43,769 nucleotides of DNA from a virus: positions 1 through 43,769 of IMG/VR virus record IMGVR_UViG_3300027573_000012; one strand, 5' to 3'. The notes beneath the pieces were generated by a model. The model was not told the origin of the DNA. It did not search any database and saw only the letters and a program-made list of their open reading frames with translations. This document shows, piece by piece, positions 5,819 to 13,936 of this stretch. Position numbers and translations under genes: made by a program. The number at the start of each line of letters is the position of its first letter. Within the stretch, counting starts at the first letter, position 1.

Positions 5819-6520
5819 ATGTCTAACGAACTTATAAATTGGGAAGAGAAAATGCGGGAGCAAGCCGTGGCAGTAGCCCGGCAGGAAAGACCAACGACCA
5901 CCAAGATCTCATTTAAGTCCGGGGTTATGTCCTACATGGACACAGCCATCAAAGATAACACCTTGGACTGTATTATCTTGGCTGCTTCAGAGGAACATGT
6001 CTGGTACAAGACAAAGTGGAAGGCCGATGAATACAGCCCTCCGGCCTGCTTCGCAGTCGGTATACCGGGGGATACTCTTTACCCACATGCAGTCATACCT
6101 AACCCGCCCTCGGATTCATGCGGTGCTTGCCCGAATTGGGTATACGGATCTGACCCTGATGGCCCAGGAAAAGCTTGCAAGGAACGTCGCCGCCTTGCTG
6201 TGATTCCCAATGCAGACTTCTCCACCAGTGAAATGGCGATTATGTCCATCCCCACTATGTCGGTAAAGAATTGGGGGAACCACGTAAATGAGGTTGCTGC
6301 CATACTCCAGCGTCCCCCGTGGGGTGTCATATCTCGGGTACGGCTCGTACCTGATAAGAAGTCACAGTTCAAGGTAGTGTTTGGTCTAGTTCGCCCTCTC
6401 GAGTCCGATGAACTCTCCCAGGTTCACAGTCGGATTCCTATTGCAGAGGCACTAGTCAACACTCCCTATGAGATGGAGTCAGGTGCCCAAGCTCCTTCTA
6501 CCAAGAAAGAGAAATTCTGA
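5819..6520 (+). CDS. Probable ssDNA-binding protein, 233 aa
   Basis: A 233-residue soluble protein. A central metal-binding-looking block has CGACPNW and GKACKERRRLAVI, typical of a phage protein family usually found just before the DNA polymerase and suspected to bind single-stranded DNA. The C-terminal half (KNWGNHVNEVAAIL...VPDKKSQFKVVFG) looks OB-like in strand pattern. The C-terminus, SGAQAPSTKKEKF, is flexible but lacks the acidic tip of typical SSBs. Start abuts the Gp157-like stop. Function is inferred from context. Confidence 0.55.
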   Translation: MSNELINWEEKMREQAVAVARQERPTTTKISFKSGVMSYMDTAIKDNTLDCIILAASEEHVWYKTKWKADEYSPPACFAVGIPGDTLYPHAVIPNPPSDSCGACPNWVYGSDPDGPGKACKERRRLAVIPNADFSTSEMAIMSIPTMSVKNWGNHVNEVAAILQRPPWGVISRVRLVPDKKSQFKVVFGLVRPLESDELSQVHSRIPIAEALVNTPYEMESGAQAPSTKKEKF

Positions 6521-6572
6521 CATGATCTCACAGGTCTGGCCCACCTGAACCAACGGGCCACTGGGAGATATC

Positions 6573-8480
6573 ATGATTACATTAGACTTTGAATCCGAGG
6601 CCATAACGGTCAATCCGCTATGGCGTCCCCCCAGACCTGTTGGTCTGGCTCTTATGAGGGGACACGATGAACCAGTCTACATCACAGATTGGAACGAAAT
6701 GCAACAGACGTGGCTGACGCTTATAGCCTCGGATGAACCCCTGCTATTTCACAATGCTCAATTTGACCTCTCCGTAGGGCTCAAGTGGCTGGGAGGATTA
6801 GACCCCTATTGGGAGCGCGTACATGACACCCTATTCTTACTATTTCTCAAAGACCCGTACAGCACTTCTCTATCGCTTAAACCGTCGGCTGATAGATACC
6901 TGGATCTCCCAGCACAAGAGCAACAAGACCTCCACCAATGGATCCTCGAGCATGTACCAGACGCTACCCCGAGCACCGTTGGAGCTTATATATCACATGC
7001 GCCGGTTGACCTCGTCGCTCCATACGCCAAAGGTGACGTTTATCGTACACGACGACTCTACGACCTACTTATTGGCGACGTGGGCGGCGAAGCCTACGAT
7101 CGAGAGCGAAGACTTGCTCCCAAACTTAGAGCAAGTAGCGCCCACGGTATTCGCGTGGACAGAGAACGACTCGAAAGGGACTATGAGTTTTGTACAAGAT
7201 CGATGCATACCGCCGATGATCGTATATATGAATGTCTTGGATGTGAACCGTTCAACGTTAATTCCCATGCCGAGCTGGCCGAGCGGATGGACAAAGCTGG
7301 AGTTGTCGATGAGTGGATACTCACTCCGACGGGTCGTCGTTCAACATCTAAAGATAATTTGCAGAAAGTTTGTAAGCATCACAAGCTAAAGAACCTTCTG
7401 ATCTATCGCAATACCTTGAAAACCTGCACGGGGACATTCATGCTCCCGTGGATTAACTTCTCGGCAGAGGATGGGCGTGTTCATACTGAATGGAATCAGG
7501 TGGCGAATGATGAGGGTAGACACTCAGGGACAAGAACTGGACGCCTATCCAGCTCTCGGCCTAACTTCCAAAATGCACCGAATATATTTAAGGGAATAAA
7601 TAGAAGGGGAAACTCTAAGCACACTAATAATCCGATGATTAAGGAGCTTCAGGAGGAAGATGATCTCTACACACCGGCAGATTTAGCAGAACTCCCTAAT
7701 ATGCGGAGTTACCTTCTCCCCGAGGAAGGACACATATGGATCAAGCGTGACTTTAGCTCCCAAGAAATACGAATCCTCGCCCACTTCGAGGATGGAATAC
7801 TCTTAGAATCCTACATTAACGACCCGTGGCTGGACCCTCATGATATGGCTCGCCTTCTTATAGAGCAAATGTTGAACTTGCAGTATGAGAGAAAGGATGT
7901 TAAAATCACTGGCTTCTCGATAATTTACGGCAGCGGGGTAGGGGGATTGGCCTCCCAGCTAAATCGACCACTCTCCGAAGCCTTCGAGCTACGCGAGGCA
8001 TACCTGCGGGCCATGCCAGCGGCTAGGGCACTCGCTAGGTCGACGCGCAATAGGGGCCGCGATGGTGGGGCAATCAGGACCTGGGGAGGGAGAATGTATT
8101 TTACTGAGCCTCCAAAGATAATCAAGGGGAAAATACAGTCTTACGAATATAAGCTCTTGAATTATCTAATTCAAGGTAGTGCAGGTGATCAGACGAAACA
8201 AGTCATTAATGATTGGTGGGAGGACTACAAGGACGTTGACACCGTATTTCTTGCTACGATACACGATGAGATAAATGCATCAGCTCCAGAGGAGTACTGG
8301 GAGAGCGAGATGATAGCGCTCAGGCTGGCTATGGACCAACCGCTCTTTGATTGCCCAATGCGATCCGAGGGGGAGTTCGGACGTAATTGGGGTGAGTTAG
8401 AAAAAGTACCAAGGAGCGAGGATTATGATACAGTCGTACAGCAGCATGGCGACGTACGAGCAATGTCCGCAAAAGTATAA
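6573..8480 (+). CDS. DNA polymerase family A with 3'-5' exonuclease, 635 aa
   Basis: The replicative polymerase. The exonuclease domain has DFESE (D5, E7), HNAQFD (about 60-65) and a YAKGDVYRTR motif. The polymerase domain has TGRLSSSRPN (about 321), motif A DFSSQEIR (about 390), motif B KITGFSIIYG (about 442) and motif C HDE (about 562). All catalytic acids are present. At 635 residues it is somewhat shorter than the T7 enzyme (704). The leader contains a TGGCCC/GGGCCA hairpin and SD GGGAG. The nuclease gene at 8425 starts inside its 3' end. If the phage uses modified thymidine, this enzyme would have to accept it. Confidence 0.95.
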   Translation: MITLDFESEAITVNPLWRPPRPVGLALMRGHDEPVYITDWNEMQQTWLTLIASDEPLLFHNAQFDLSVGLKWLGGLDPYWERVHDTLFLLFLKDPYSTSLSLKPSADRYLDLPAQEQQDLHQWILEHVPDATPSTVGAYISHAPVDLVAPYAKGDVYRTRRLYDLLIGDVGGEAYDRERRLAPKLRASSAHGIRVDRERLERDYEFCTRSMHTADDRIYECLGCEPFNVNSHAELAERMDKAGVVDEWILTPTGRRSTSKDNLQKVCKHHKLKNLLIYRNTLKTCTGTFMLPWINFSAEDGRVHTEWNQVANDEGRHSGTRTGRLSSSRPNFQNAPNIFKGINRRGNSKHTNNPMIKELQEEDDLYTPADLAELPNMRSYLLPEEGHIWIKRDFSSQEIRILAHFEDGILLESYINDPWLDPHDMARLLIEQMLNLQYERKDVKITGFSIIYGSGVGGLASQLNRPLSEAFELREAYLRAMPAARALARSTRNRGRDGGAIRTWGGRMYFTEPPKIIKGKIQSYEYKLLNYLIQGSAGDQTKQVINDWWEDYKDVDTVFLATIHDEINASAPEEYWESEMIALRLAMDQPLFDCPMRSEGEFGRNWGELEKVPRSEDYDTVVQQHGDVRAMSAKV

Positions 8481-9090
8481 GTTCGCCTATATAGATAAGA
8501 TAGAGATGGAGAAGGAACCGCCATCTCCCGCGATGGAGCGGGGTCTCGCTGTCCATAAGTCCATAGAAAACTACTTCAACAGAAGTACGGAGTACCTGCA
8601 CCCTGATATACATGCGAACTATGGGCAGTTCATGTTCGGTATACGCGAGTCATACCCCAACATCAAGTCCGAATTTAAGTGGGGGATTACCTGGGAGTAT
8701 GAACCTTGCTCGTATTCTGATCCCCGGGCCATGTTCCACGGCTTCATAGACTTCCTTATCCTACCTCCCCCGCCAACACTTCTATTATACGAATGGAAGA
8801 CGGGGAAGCGGTATGTCAAAGAGCACATGAGTCAAACTCATCTATACTCTGTAGCTGTGCTCTGCCATCACCCCGAATATGATAGCGTAGATGCCTTCAT
8901 TACCTACCTAGACGAAGTTGACTCTCATAAGGTGAACTACCCACGGGCTATGATGTTTGAGTATAAGCCGATGCTCCGGCGTATAGCGGGGAATATCGCT
9001 GATGCTACCCTATTCCCTCCCATGCCCTCCTTCAAATGTCAGTGGTGTCCCTACAGTAGACAGAAGGGGGGTCCATGTCCAGTCGCTTAG
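8425..9090 (+). CDS. Cas4/RecB-like PD-(D/E)XK exonuclease, 221 aa
   Basis: Shows the Cas4/RecB nuclease order: SYSSMATYEQCPQKYKF at the N-terminus, RGLAVHKSIE, a GFIDF acidic motif, YEWKTGK (catalytic E-x-K) and a QTHLYSVAV helix. Three C-terminal Cys (CQWC and GGPC) together with the N-terminal Cys fit an iron-sulphur site. It probably degrades host DNA or processes phage DNA ends. It overlaps the polymerase gene by 56 bases and the VRR-NUC gene by 16, so the three are tightly coupled. Confidence 0.85.
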   Translation: MIQSYSSMATYEQCPQKYKFAYIDKIEMEKEPPSPAMERGLAVHKSIENYFNRSTEYLHPDIHANYGQFMFGIRESYPNIKSEFKWGITWEYEPCSYSDPRAMFHGFIDFLILPPPPTLLLYEWKTGKRYVKEHMSQTHLYSVAVLCHHPEYDSVDAFITYLDEVDSHKVNYPRAMMFEYKPMLRRIAGNIADATLFPPMPSFKCQWCPYSRQKGGPCPVA

Positions 9091-9446
9091 AAACAGAGAT
9101 AGCAAAAAAAGTCTGCGAATACGCGCAGGGCTTCGGTATTCTCACACCAAAGATACAAGTAGTCAGTGAGAGAGGTTGGCCGGATAGGTTGTTTATTAAT
9201 ACAGATGGGACCCATGTATGGGTAGAATTTAAGAAGATGGGTGAAGTGCCTGCTCCTATCCAGCTTTATAGGATGGAGCAATTAGCAGAACGAAATGTAT
9301 TGTCTATAGTCATAGACAACGTAGAAGCTGGGGAGGATCTAGTAGATGCTATGGTCGCCACACGAATACCAGAAGAGAGCGATAGAACTCCTGCTATCGC
9401 AGGGATCCGTGGGTCTGTTCCTAGACCCGGGACTGGGGAAAACTAG
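9075..9446 (+). CDS. VRR-NUC domain nuclease, 123 aa
   Basis: Carries the VRR-NUC pattern: N-terminal helix (LETEIAKKVCEYAQ), SERGWPDRLF with the catalytic Asp, WVEFKKMG with E-x-K, then PAPIQLYRMEQL. Small stand-alone VRR-NUC proteins in phages are usually paired with a SNF2-type helicase, as here: the helicase begins inside its 3' end (9346). A role in branched-DNA or junction cleavage during replication is inferred from the family. Confidence 0.9.
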   Translation: MSSRLETEIAKKVCEYAQGFGILTPKIQVVSERGWPDRLFINTDGTHVWVEFKKMGEVPAPIQLYRMEQLAERNVLSIVIDNVEAGEDLVDAMVATRIPEESDRTPAIAGIRGSVPRPGTGEN

Positions 9447-10764
9447 CATATGTCTAGCAGCCTTCAGTGTTCTAAAGAACATGGGCTACGTCAAGTCTAT
9501 GCTGGTCATAGCACCCCTTCATGTATGTCACAACGTTTGGCCGAAAGAAATACAGAAATGGGATAACTTCAATAACTTAAAAATAGAGATACTACATGGG
9601 CCTAATAAAGAGTCTGCACTTAGAAGGGACGCCGACATATACGTTATCAATCCTGAAGGACTCCTATGGCTCTTTAAGCATGGAAATAAAGAGTGGGACA
9701 TCCTCTGTGTCGATGAGTCTACGCGATTTAAAGATACTCAAACTAAACGATTCAAGCTTATGCGCCCTCACTTTCAAAGATTCCCGCGACGGTGGATCCT
9801 TACTGGCACACTTATACCGAACGGAATACATGATCTATTTGGGCAGATATACATACTTGATCTCGGACACGCCCTTGGTAGATATGTCACCCACTTCAGA
9901 GATAAGTACTTCACCTCGGAAGCATGGAAACCGTACTCTTTTATCCCGAAGGCCGGGGCTTGGGAGGCTATAGTAGATCGCATATCCCCGTACAGCCTGC
10001 GGCTGAAGGCCGAGGACTACCTGGAGATGCCAGAGTTATTCATCCTTCCCCCTACGAAGATAGAATTGCCATCGGCAGCCCGTAAAATCTATTCAGAGAT
10101 AGAGAATGACTTCATCACCACCCTTAATGAAAACACTATTATCGCTGCGAACACGGCTGTTGCGGGAGGAAAGTGTCGCCAAGTATGTAACGGAGCACTG
10201 TACACTGAGCGAGACTCAGCGACATTCAGTACTATCCATGAGTCTAAACTTGACGCTCTTGTATCACTCCTTGAAGAGATTAACGGATCTCCTACACTGG
10301 TGCTCTACGAATTCCAGCACGATAAAGCAAGACTCCTTGCTAGACTCGGAAGTGCGACACCAGTTCTTGGGGGCGGCACTACGACTAAGCGAGCATCTGA
10401 AATCATTCGTAGCTTTAACGCTGGACATATCCCAGTCCTGCTCGGACATCCAGCTTCTATGGGACATGGGCTTAACCTCCAAGAAGCGTGCCACCACATC
10501 ATTTGGTTTGGAATTACGTGGAATTTCGAACACTACGATCAAGCAATTAGAAGAGTCTATAGACAAGGTCAACAAAAACCAGTCTTCGTCTATCATATCG
10601 TTGCTACTGACACACTAGACGAAGTGGTCATGGAGGTACTACAAAGGAAGGGAAGCACTCAGGAGCTATTGTATTCAAAACTAACTAGTTGGAGAAACGA
10701 AAGTGGACGAGAACGCGAAGGCAATGTATCGGGATATGCTGGTAGAGCAATGGAACACTCTTAA
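9346..10764 (+). CDS. SNF2-family DNA helicase/translocase, 472 aa
   Basis: An SF2 ATPase with Walker A DPGLGKT (27-33), Walker B-like CVDESTRFKD (about 118), motif III LTGT (about 153), VLYEFQHDKARLLA at the second RecA domain and motif VI IRRVYRQGQ (about 402). DES in place of DEAH is usual for phage SNF2 proteins of this type. It overlaps VRR-NUC by 101 bases. It probably remodels or unwinds replication and recombination intermediates together with the two nucleases. Confidence 0.9.
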   Translation: MLWSPHEYQKRAIELLLSQGSVGLFLDPGLGKTSICLAAFSVLKNMGYVKSMLVIAPLHVCHNVWPKEIQKWDNFNNLKIEILHGPNKESALRRDADIYVINPEGLLWLFKHGNKEWDILCVDESTRFKDTQTKRFKLMRPHFQRFPRRWILTGTLIPNGIHDLFGQIYILDLGHALGRYVTHFRDKYFTSEAWKPYSFIPKAGAWEAIVDRISPYSLRLKAEDYLEMPELFILPPTKIELPSAARKIYSEIENDFITTLNENTIIAANTAVAGGKCRQVCNGALYTERDSATFSTIHESKLDALVSLLEEINGSPTLVLYEFQHDKARLLARLGSATPVLGGGTTTKRASEIIRSFNAGHIPVLLGHPASMGHGLNLQEACHHIIWFGITWNFEHYDQAIRRVYRQGQQKPVFVYHIVATDTLDEVVMEVLQRKGSTQELLYSKLTSWRNESGREREGNVSGYAGRAMEHS

Positions 10765-10948
10765 TACCTTCATTAGTAAGGTTGAAGCCAAGGTTGGCGA
10801 TAACAAGGATATTGATAAGGCATGGAAGACTGTTGATACCCTCATGGCTTCCCTTATGAAAGCCTGTGGGATCAAGAAAGACGAAATTGCTATGGAAGAA
10901 ACGGAAGTTGAGGAAGAAACTGCTGTAAGTGATGAAGAAACTGAGTAA
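10703..10948 (+). CDS. Small acidic helical protein, 81 aa, GTG start
   Basis: An 81-residue protein with a GTG start at 10703 (SD GGAG), overlapping the helicase end. It is helical (WNTLNTFISKVEAKVGDNKD) with a very acidic C-terminal tail rich in Glu (about residues 60-81). Acidic tails of this kind occur in DNA mimics and SSB-like proteins, but no family is recognised. Confidence 0.65.
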   Translation: MDENAKAMYRDMLVEQWNTLNTFISKVEAKVGDNKDIDKAWKTVDTLMASLMKACGIKKDEIAMEETEVEEETAVSDEETE

Positions 10949-11014
10949 ATAATGCTTGCTCCCTACCCTGGGACGTGTTAAAGTGAAGCTGTCAACTACT
11001 AAAAGGAGAAACTC

Positions 11015-11377
11015 ATGGCTGACACAACTCCCCCGAAATTGGCTCTCAAAGAAAAGGCCCCGAAGGTCGCAAAAGAGTCGAAAGAGCCAAAAGAAAAGAA
11101 GCCCCGCGCTCCCCGTAAGGATTACGGGTTCCTCCCAGACGCTGTTATCAAGCTTACTGAGGGAGAAAAGAACTACAAGGGGAAGCGTAAGGAAATGTAC
11201 GAAGCTCTTAAAAAGAGCAATGGCAAGACCGTACAGCACTTCCTGGATAATAACAAGAACGATGAGGACCCGCCGCGCGGGTGGATCCGCTTCTTCGTCC
11301 AGAATGAAGCAATCCAGCTCATTGGGGGCACCAAGAAAGAGCCGGCCAAGCCAAAAGAAGCTGTCGCTTCGGCTTAA
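11015..11377 (+). CDS. Member D of the SAR/WF small-protein family, 120 aa
   Basis: A very basic N-terminal linker of about 45 residues rich in Lys, Glu and Pro leads into a domain with NYKGKRKEMYEAL, GKTVQHFL and GWIRFFVQNEAIQLI. The spacing matches the small proteins at 41417, 41903 and 42401, whose equivalents are N[FY]...SAR.L[YW] and a W(F/W)V core. This member has normal base composition and plenty of Asp/Glu. The Lys-rich arm suggests nucleic-acid binding. SD AAAGGAG at six bases. A strong terminator follows at once. Confidence 0.75.
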   Translation: MADTTPPKLALKEKAPKVAKESKEPKEKKPRAPRKDYGFLPDAVIKLTEGEKNYKGKRKEMYEALKKSNGKTVQHFLDNNKNDEDPPRGWIRFFVQNEAIQLIGGTKKEPAKPKEAVASA

Positions 11378-11383
11378 CCCTAG

Positions 11384-11413
11384 AGAGCTCGACTTTCAAG
11401 TCGAGCTCTTTTT
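11384..11413 (+). terminator. Intrinsic terminator after the 120-aa gene
   Basis: AGAGCTCGACTT and AAGTCGAGCTCT form a 12-bp perfect stem with a two-base nominal loop, followed by TTTTT. It lies within the rightward block, 18 bases before the epimerase gene, so it would attenuate expression of the modification genes below it. Confidence 0.9.
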
Positions 11414-11431
11414 ATTTGTGGAGAAGATAAA

Positions 11432-12355
11432 ATGAATTGTTTAGTAATTGGAGGCCAAGGCTTCCTAGGACGAGCCATCGTTAATGAACTAGAAAAGGAG
11501 GGTAACGATGTTACGGTGGCCGACCGTACCTTGGGCCATGATATCACAGACTTCAAGTCCATCAAGGAGCTAATAAGAGGACGTGACGAAGTATACCACA
11601 TGGCGGGAATCCTTGGCACATCGGAGATGAACCGGGACATCCACAACTCAATCACGGTAAATATCCTGGGGACTGTCAATGTCCTCGAGGCCTGCCGCCA
11701 GACAGGGGTCCCCCGTCTGTTCTACCCCAGCAAGCCGAACGTATGGCTGAATACTTACTCGGTGACCAAGCAGGCTGCCGAGGACTTTGCTCAACTCTAC
11801 AATAAGAATACCGATTTAAAGGTAATCTGCCTGCGGTATTTCAACGCCTATGGAGCAGGTCAGCACACCCACCCCGTTCGGAAGATAATCCCCACGTTCG
11901 CTATAGAAACTTACTTTAAGAAGCCCGTAGAGATCTACGGCAGCGGGGAGAATATCGTTGATATGATTGATGCCAGAGACATCGCAAAGTATTCCGTCGC
12001 AGCAACCCGTGCTGAATTAAATGATACCATATATGACCTTGGGCGGGGCATAGAAATATCAGTCCGTGAAGTTGCTTTTGATGTTTTAGACATTACCCAC
12101 GGTTCAGTAAAGTATATTCCTATGCGAGCGGGGGAGGTTGAGCCAACAGTTCTTGTTGCCAATGTTGACAAGCTACTCTCCAGATTAGGAATGAACGGGT
12201 TCCTTCCCTGGGAGGATTCATTACGCGAAGCTATAGACTACTATCATTGTTTACCTGAATATGAATTAAGGGAGGCTTATGAATTTCTACATCATGACAA
12301 GAGGACGAGTGGGGCGTCAATACACTTGGCGGAACCTACCGGAGGAAATACGTGA
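11432..12355 (+). CDS. NAD-dependent sugar-nucleotide epimerase/dehydratase (extended SDR), 307 aa
   Basis: N-terminal Rossmann motif GGQGFLG (7-13), catalytic YSVTK, and LRYFNAYG downstream as in UDP-sugar epimerases. The usual Ser/Thr of the triad may lie in the SKPNVWLNTY stretch. It would make an activated sugar. The neighbouring TAGT-like glycosyltransferase suggests the sugar is for DNA bases rather than for cell-surface glycan, although surface modification cannot be excluded. It overlaps the next gene by 77 bases. Confidence 0.85.
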   Translation: MNCLVIGGQGFLGRAIVNELEKEGNDVTVADRTLGHDITDFKSIKELIRGRDEVYHMAGILGTSEMNRDIHNSITVNILGTVNVLEACRQTGVPRLFYPSKPNVWLNTYSVTKQAAEDFAQLYNKNTDLKVICLRYFNAYGAGQHTHPVRKIIPTFAIETYFKKPVEIYGSGENIVDMIDARDIAKYSVAATRAELNDTIYDLGRGIEISVREVAFDVLDITHGSVKYIPMRAGEVEPTVLVANVDKLLSRLGMNGFLPWEDSLREAIDYYHCLPEYELREAYEFLHHDKRTSGASIHLAEPTGGNT

Positions 12356-13139
12356 ACGAACATTCTTGGTTTGCCCTCGGGACGAAGTTGATATACACAC
12401 TGATGTCAACATTTGCAGAATCATCGCTACCCCCACCGAGATACGAAGCCATTCAGCGAAACTTAAATGGATCTTTGAAGATGGAGTCGGAGATGGGTCC
12501 GATAAATGTGTCATACTCGATGACGATCTCACCTTCTCAATTCCATATATCCGTGGGGATGGAGAAATCAGACTTCGGGCCGTCAAATCCGAGTTAGACC
12601 TAGAGAAAGTCGCAGTAGGTTTTCGCTTTATGGAGGCACTATTAGATGATACGGCGCTCGTCGGAATCCACCCACGCCAGATGGGACACCTTCAAAAACC
12701 GCCCTATACCGAAAATGGTAAGATCGTTTGCGTCTTTGGTATTAACCGAGCGATGGCGGGAAACATACCCGACCTGGATCGTTTTCCTATTATGGGCGAT
12801 ATTACTCTCAACGCTAGCCTGCTTGAGCGCGGTCTTAGTAATAAGATTATTACAACATTCTTCATAGATTGGTACCCTTGTCAAGCCGAGGGTGGGTGTT
12901 CGCTAACGCGAACCCCTGAGATTCAAGCAGAAGCTTGTCACTGGCTGGAGCGTCGCTTCGGCCCATACATCACAGCAGTTGAAAAGGAGTCGAAAAATGG
13001 ATGGCTGGGAGGCAAGCGAGTCGATTTTAGAGGTCGGTGGAAAGCCCTACACGCGGCAGGAACTTCTGGCCTATTGGATATCAGAGCGCGAGAAGATAAG
13101 GCTGAAGAAAGAAGCTGGGGACCGAAAGCCGTGGAGTGA
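12279..13139 (+). CDS. TAGT-like (TET-associated) glycosyltransferase, 286 aa
   Basis: A GT-A type glycosyltransferase by its N-terminal pattern (MNFYIMTRGRVGRQYTWRNL) and the VILDDDLTF motif (DDD at 81-83, metal and nucleotide-sugar binding), with VGIHPRQMG and VFGINRAMAG downstream. This layout resembles the TAGT family described by comparative genomics as glycosylating hydroxymethylated bases in phage DNA. It sits between an epimerase and an aGPT-PPlase/HMUDK-helical protein, which supports that reading. The acceptor base and the sugar are not determined by sequence. Confidence 0.7.
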   Translation: MNFYIMTRGRVGRQYTWRNLPEEIRERTFLVCPRDEVDIHTDVNICRIIATPTEIRSHSAKLKWIFEDGVGDGSDKCVILDDDLTFSIPYIRGDGEIRLRAVKSELDLEKVAVGFRFMEALLDDTALVGIHPRQMGHLQKPPYTENGKIVCVFGINRAMAGNIPDLDRFPIMGDITLNASLLERGLSNKIITTFFIDWYPCQAEGGCSLTRTPEIQAEACHWLERRFGPYITAVEKESKNGWLGGKRVDFRGRWKALHAAGTSGLLDIRAREDKAEERSWGPKAVE

Positions 13140-13839
13140 TGACCCCGTATTTCAGAACACCTACTTTACGAATGTACACAGGGAGGATGACCGTGTCACC
13201 CGATGGATCAGAGAAAACTATACCCTTGCCCTCTACGGAGGAAAGTACGAATACTCTATGGTTGTCGCTCGGATCTTCAATCGGCCTAGTACACTTGAAT
13301 ATCTTAAACTCGACCTCGTTCCATTTAACCTTAGCCGAATCTACGAACGACTTGACCAATGGAGAATCCATAGAAATACGACCTGGGGGAACGCTTACGT
13401 TATCACGACAAACGGGGTCCCAATGGAAAAACTACTGTATTGTCTTGAGCTCATAGGTAAGGTCTATGATATGGAGTTTAAGTACGGGGACTGCCGAACT
13501 ACGTGGGACTTCCTCCAGAAGGTAAACGGTTTAGGAAGTTTCCTCTCCGCGCAGGTAGTCGCTGATTTAAAGAATACTGAGGGACATCCCCTCTTTGTCG
13601 CTAGTGACAAAGAGACTTTCAGTGCTCCCGGCCCCGGCTCCCTTCGTGGGCTGGCATGGTTCTTTGAAACTAAGGTACGACCCGGTGACTATCAGTTCCT
13701 AATACAGGAGGCCAAGTCCATCCTTGGGTGGGAAGGGGACATGCAAGATCTGCAAAATTGCTTCTGTGAGTACGATAAGTACTGTAGAGTGGCGTATGGG
13801 ACCGGTAGGTCAAAAAGACGCTATGCAGGTGCGGTGTAG
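12997..13839 (+). CDS. HMUDK-helical/aGPT-PPlase family DNA base-modification protein, 280 aa
   Basis: Shows the family hallmark PWSDDP (45-50) followed by FTNVHREDDRVTRW (57-70), then a helix-hairpin-helix-glycosylase-like helical body. Related phage proteins are annotated as 5-hmdU DNA kinase helical domain or alpha-glutamyl/putrescinyl thymine pyrophosphorylase and act in thymidine hypermodification. No P-loop is present, so a kinase step is not encoded in this protein. The ATG at 12997 is chosen over an upstream TTG because AAAGGAG lies eight bases before it. It overlaps the glycosyltransferase gene by 143 bases. Confidence 0.75.
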   Translation: MDGWEASESILEVGGKPYTRQELLAYWISEREKIRLKKEAGDRKPWSDDPVFQNTYFTNVHREDDRVTRWIRENYTLALYGGKYEYSMVVARIFNRPSTLEYLKLDLVPFNLSRIYERLDQWRIHRNTTWGNAYVITTNGVPMEKLLYCLELIGKVYDMEFKYGDCRTTWDFLQKVNGLGSFLSAQVVADLKNTEGHPLFVASDKETFSAPGPGSLRGLAWFFETKVRPGDYQFLIQEAKSILGWEGDMQDLQNCFCEYDKYCRVAYGTGRSKRRYAGAV

Positions 13840-13840
13840 A

Positions 13841-13900
13841 CGCGTCGAGATAAGTGGGCCGCTAGGGTAGCCTAGCCCGGTTTACCCCCTTGTCGACGCG
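13841..13900 (+). ncRNA. Structured element between the base-modification genes
   Basis: CGCGTCGA (13841-13848) pairs with TCGACGCG (13893-13900). Inside, GCTAGG and CCTAGC form a second hairpin with a GTAG loop. No T-run follows. It could be a processing site or a translational control element for the thymidylate-synthase homologue at 13937. Confidence 0.45.
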
Positions 13901-13936
13901 GTTTAAAACAGCCTTACAAAACAACAGGTTACGCCA

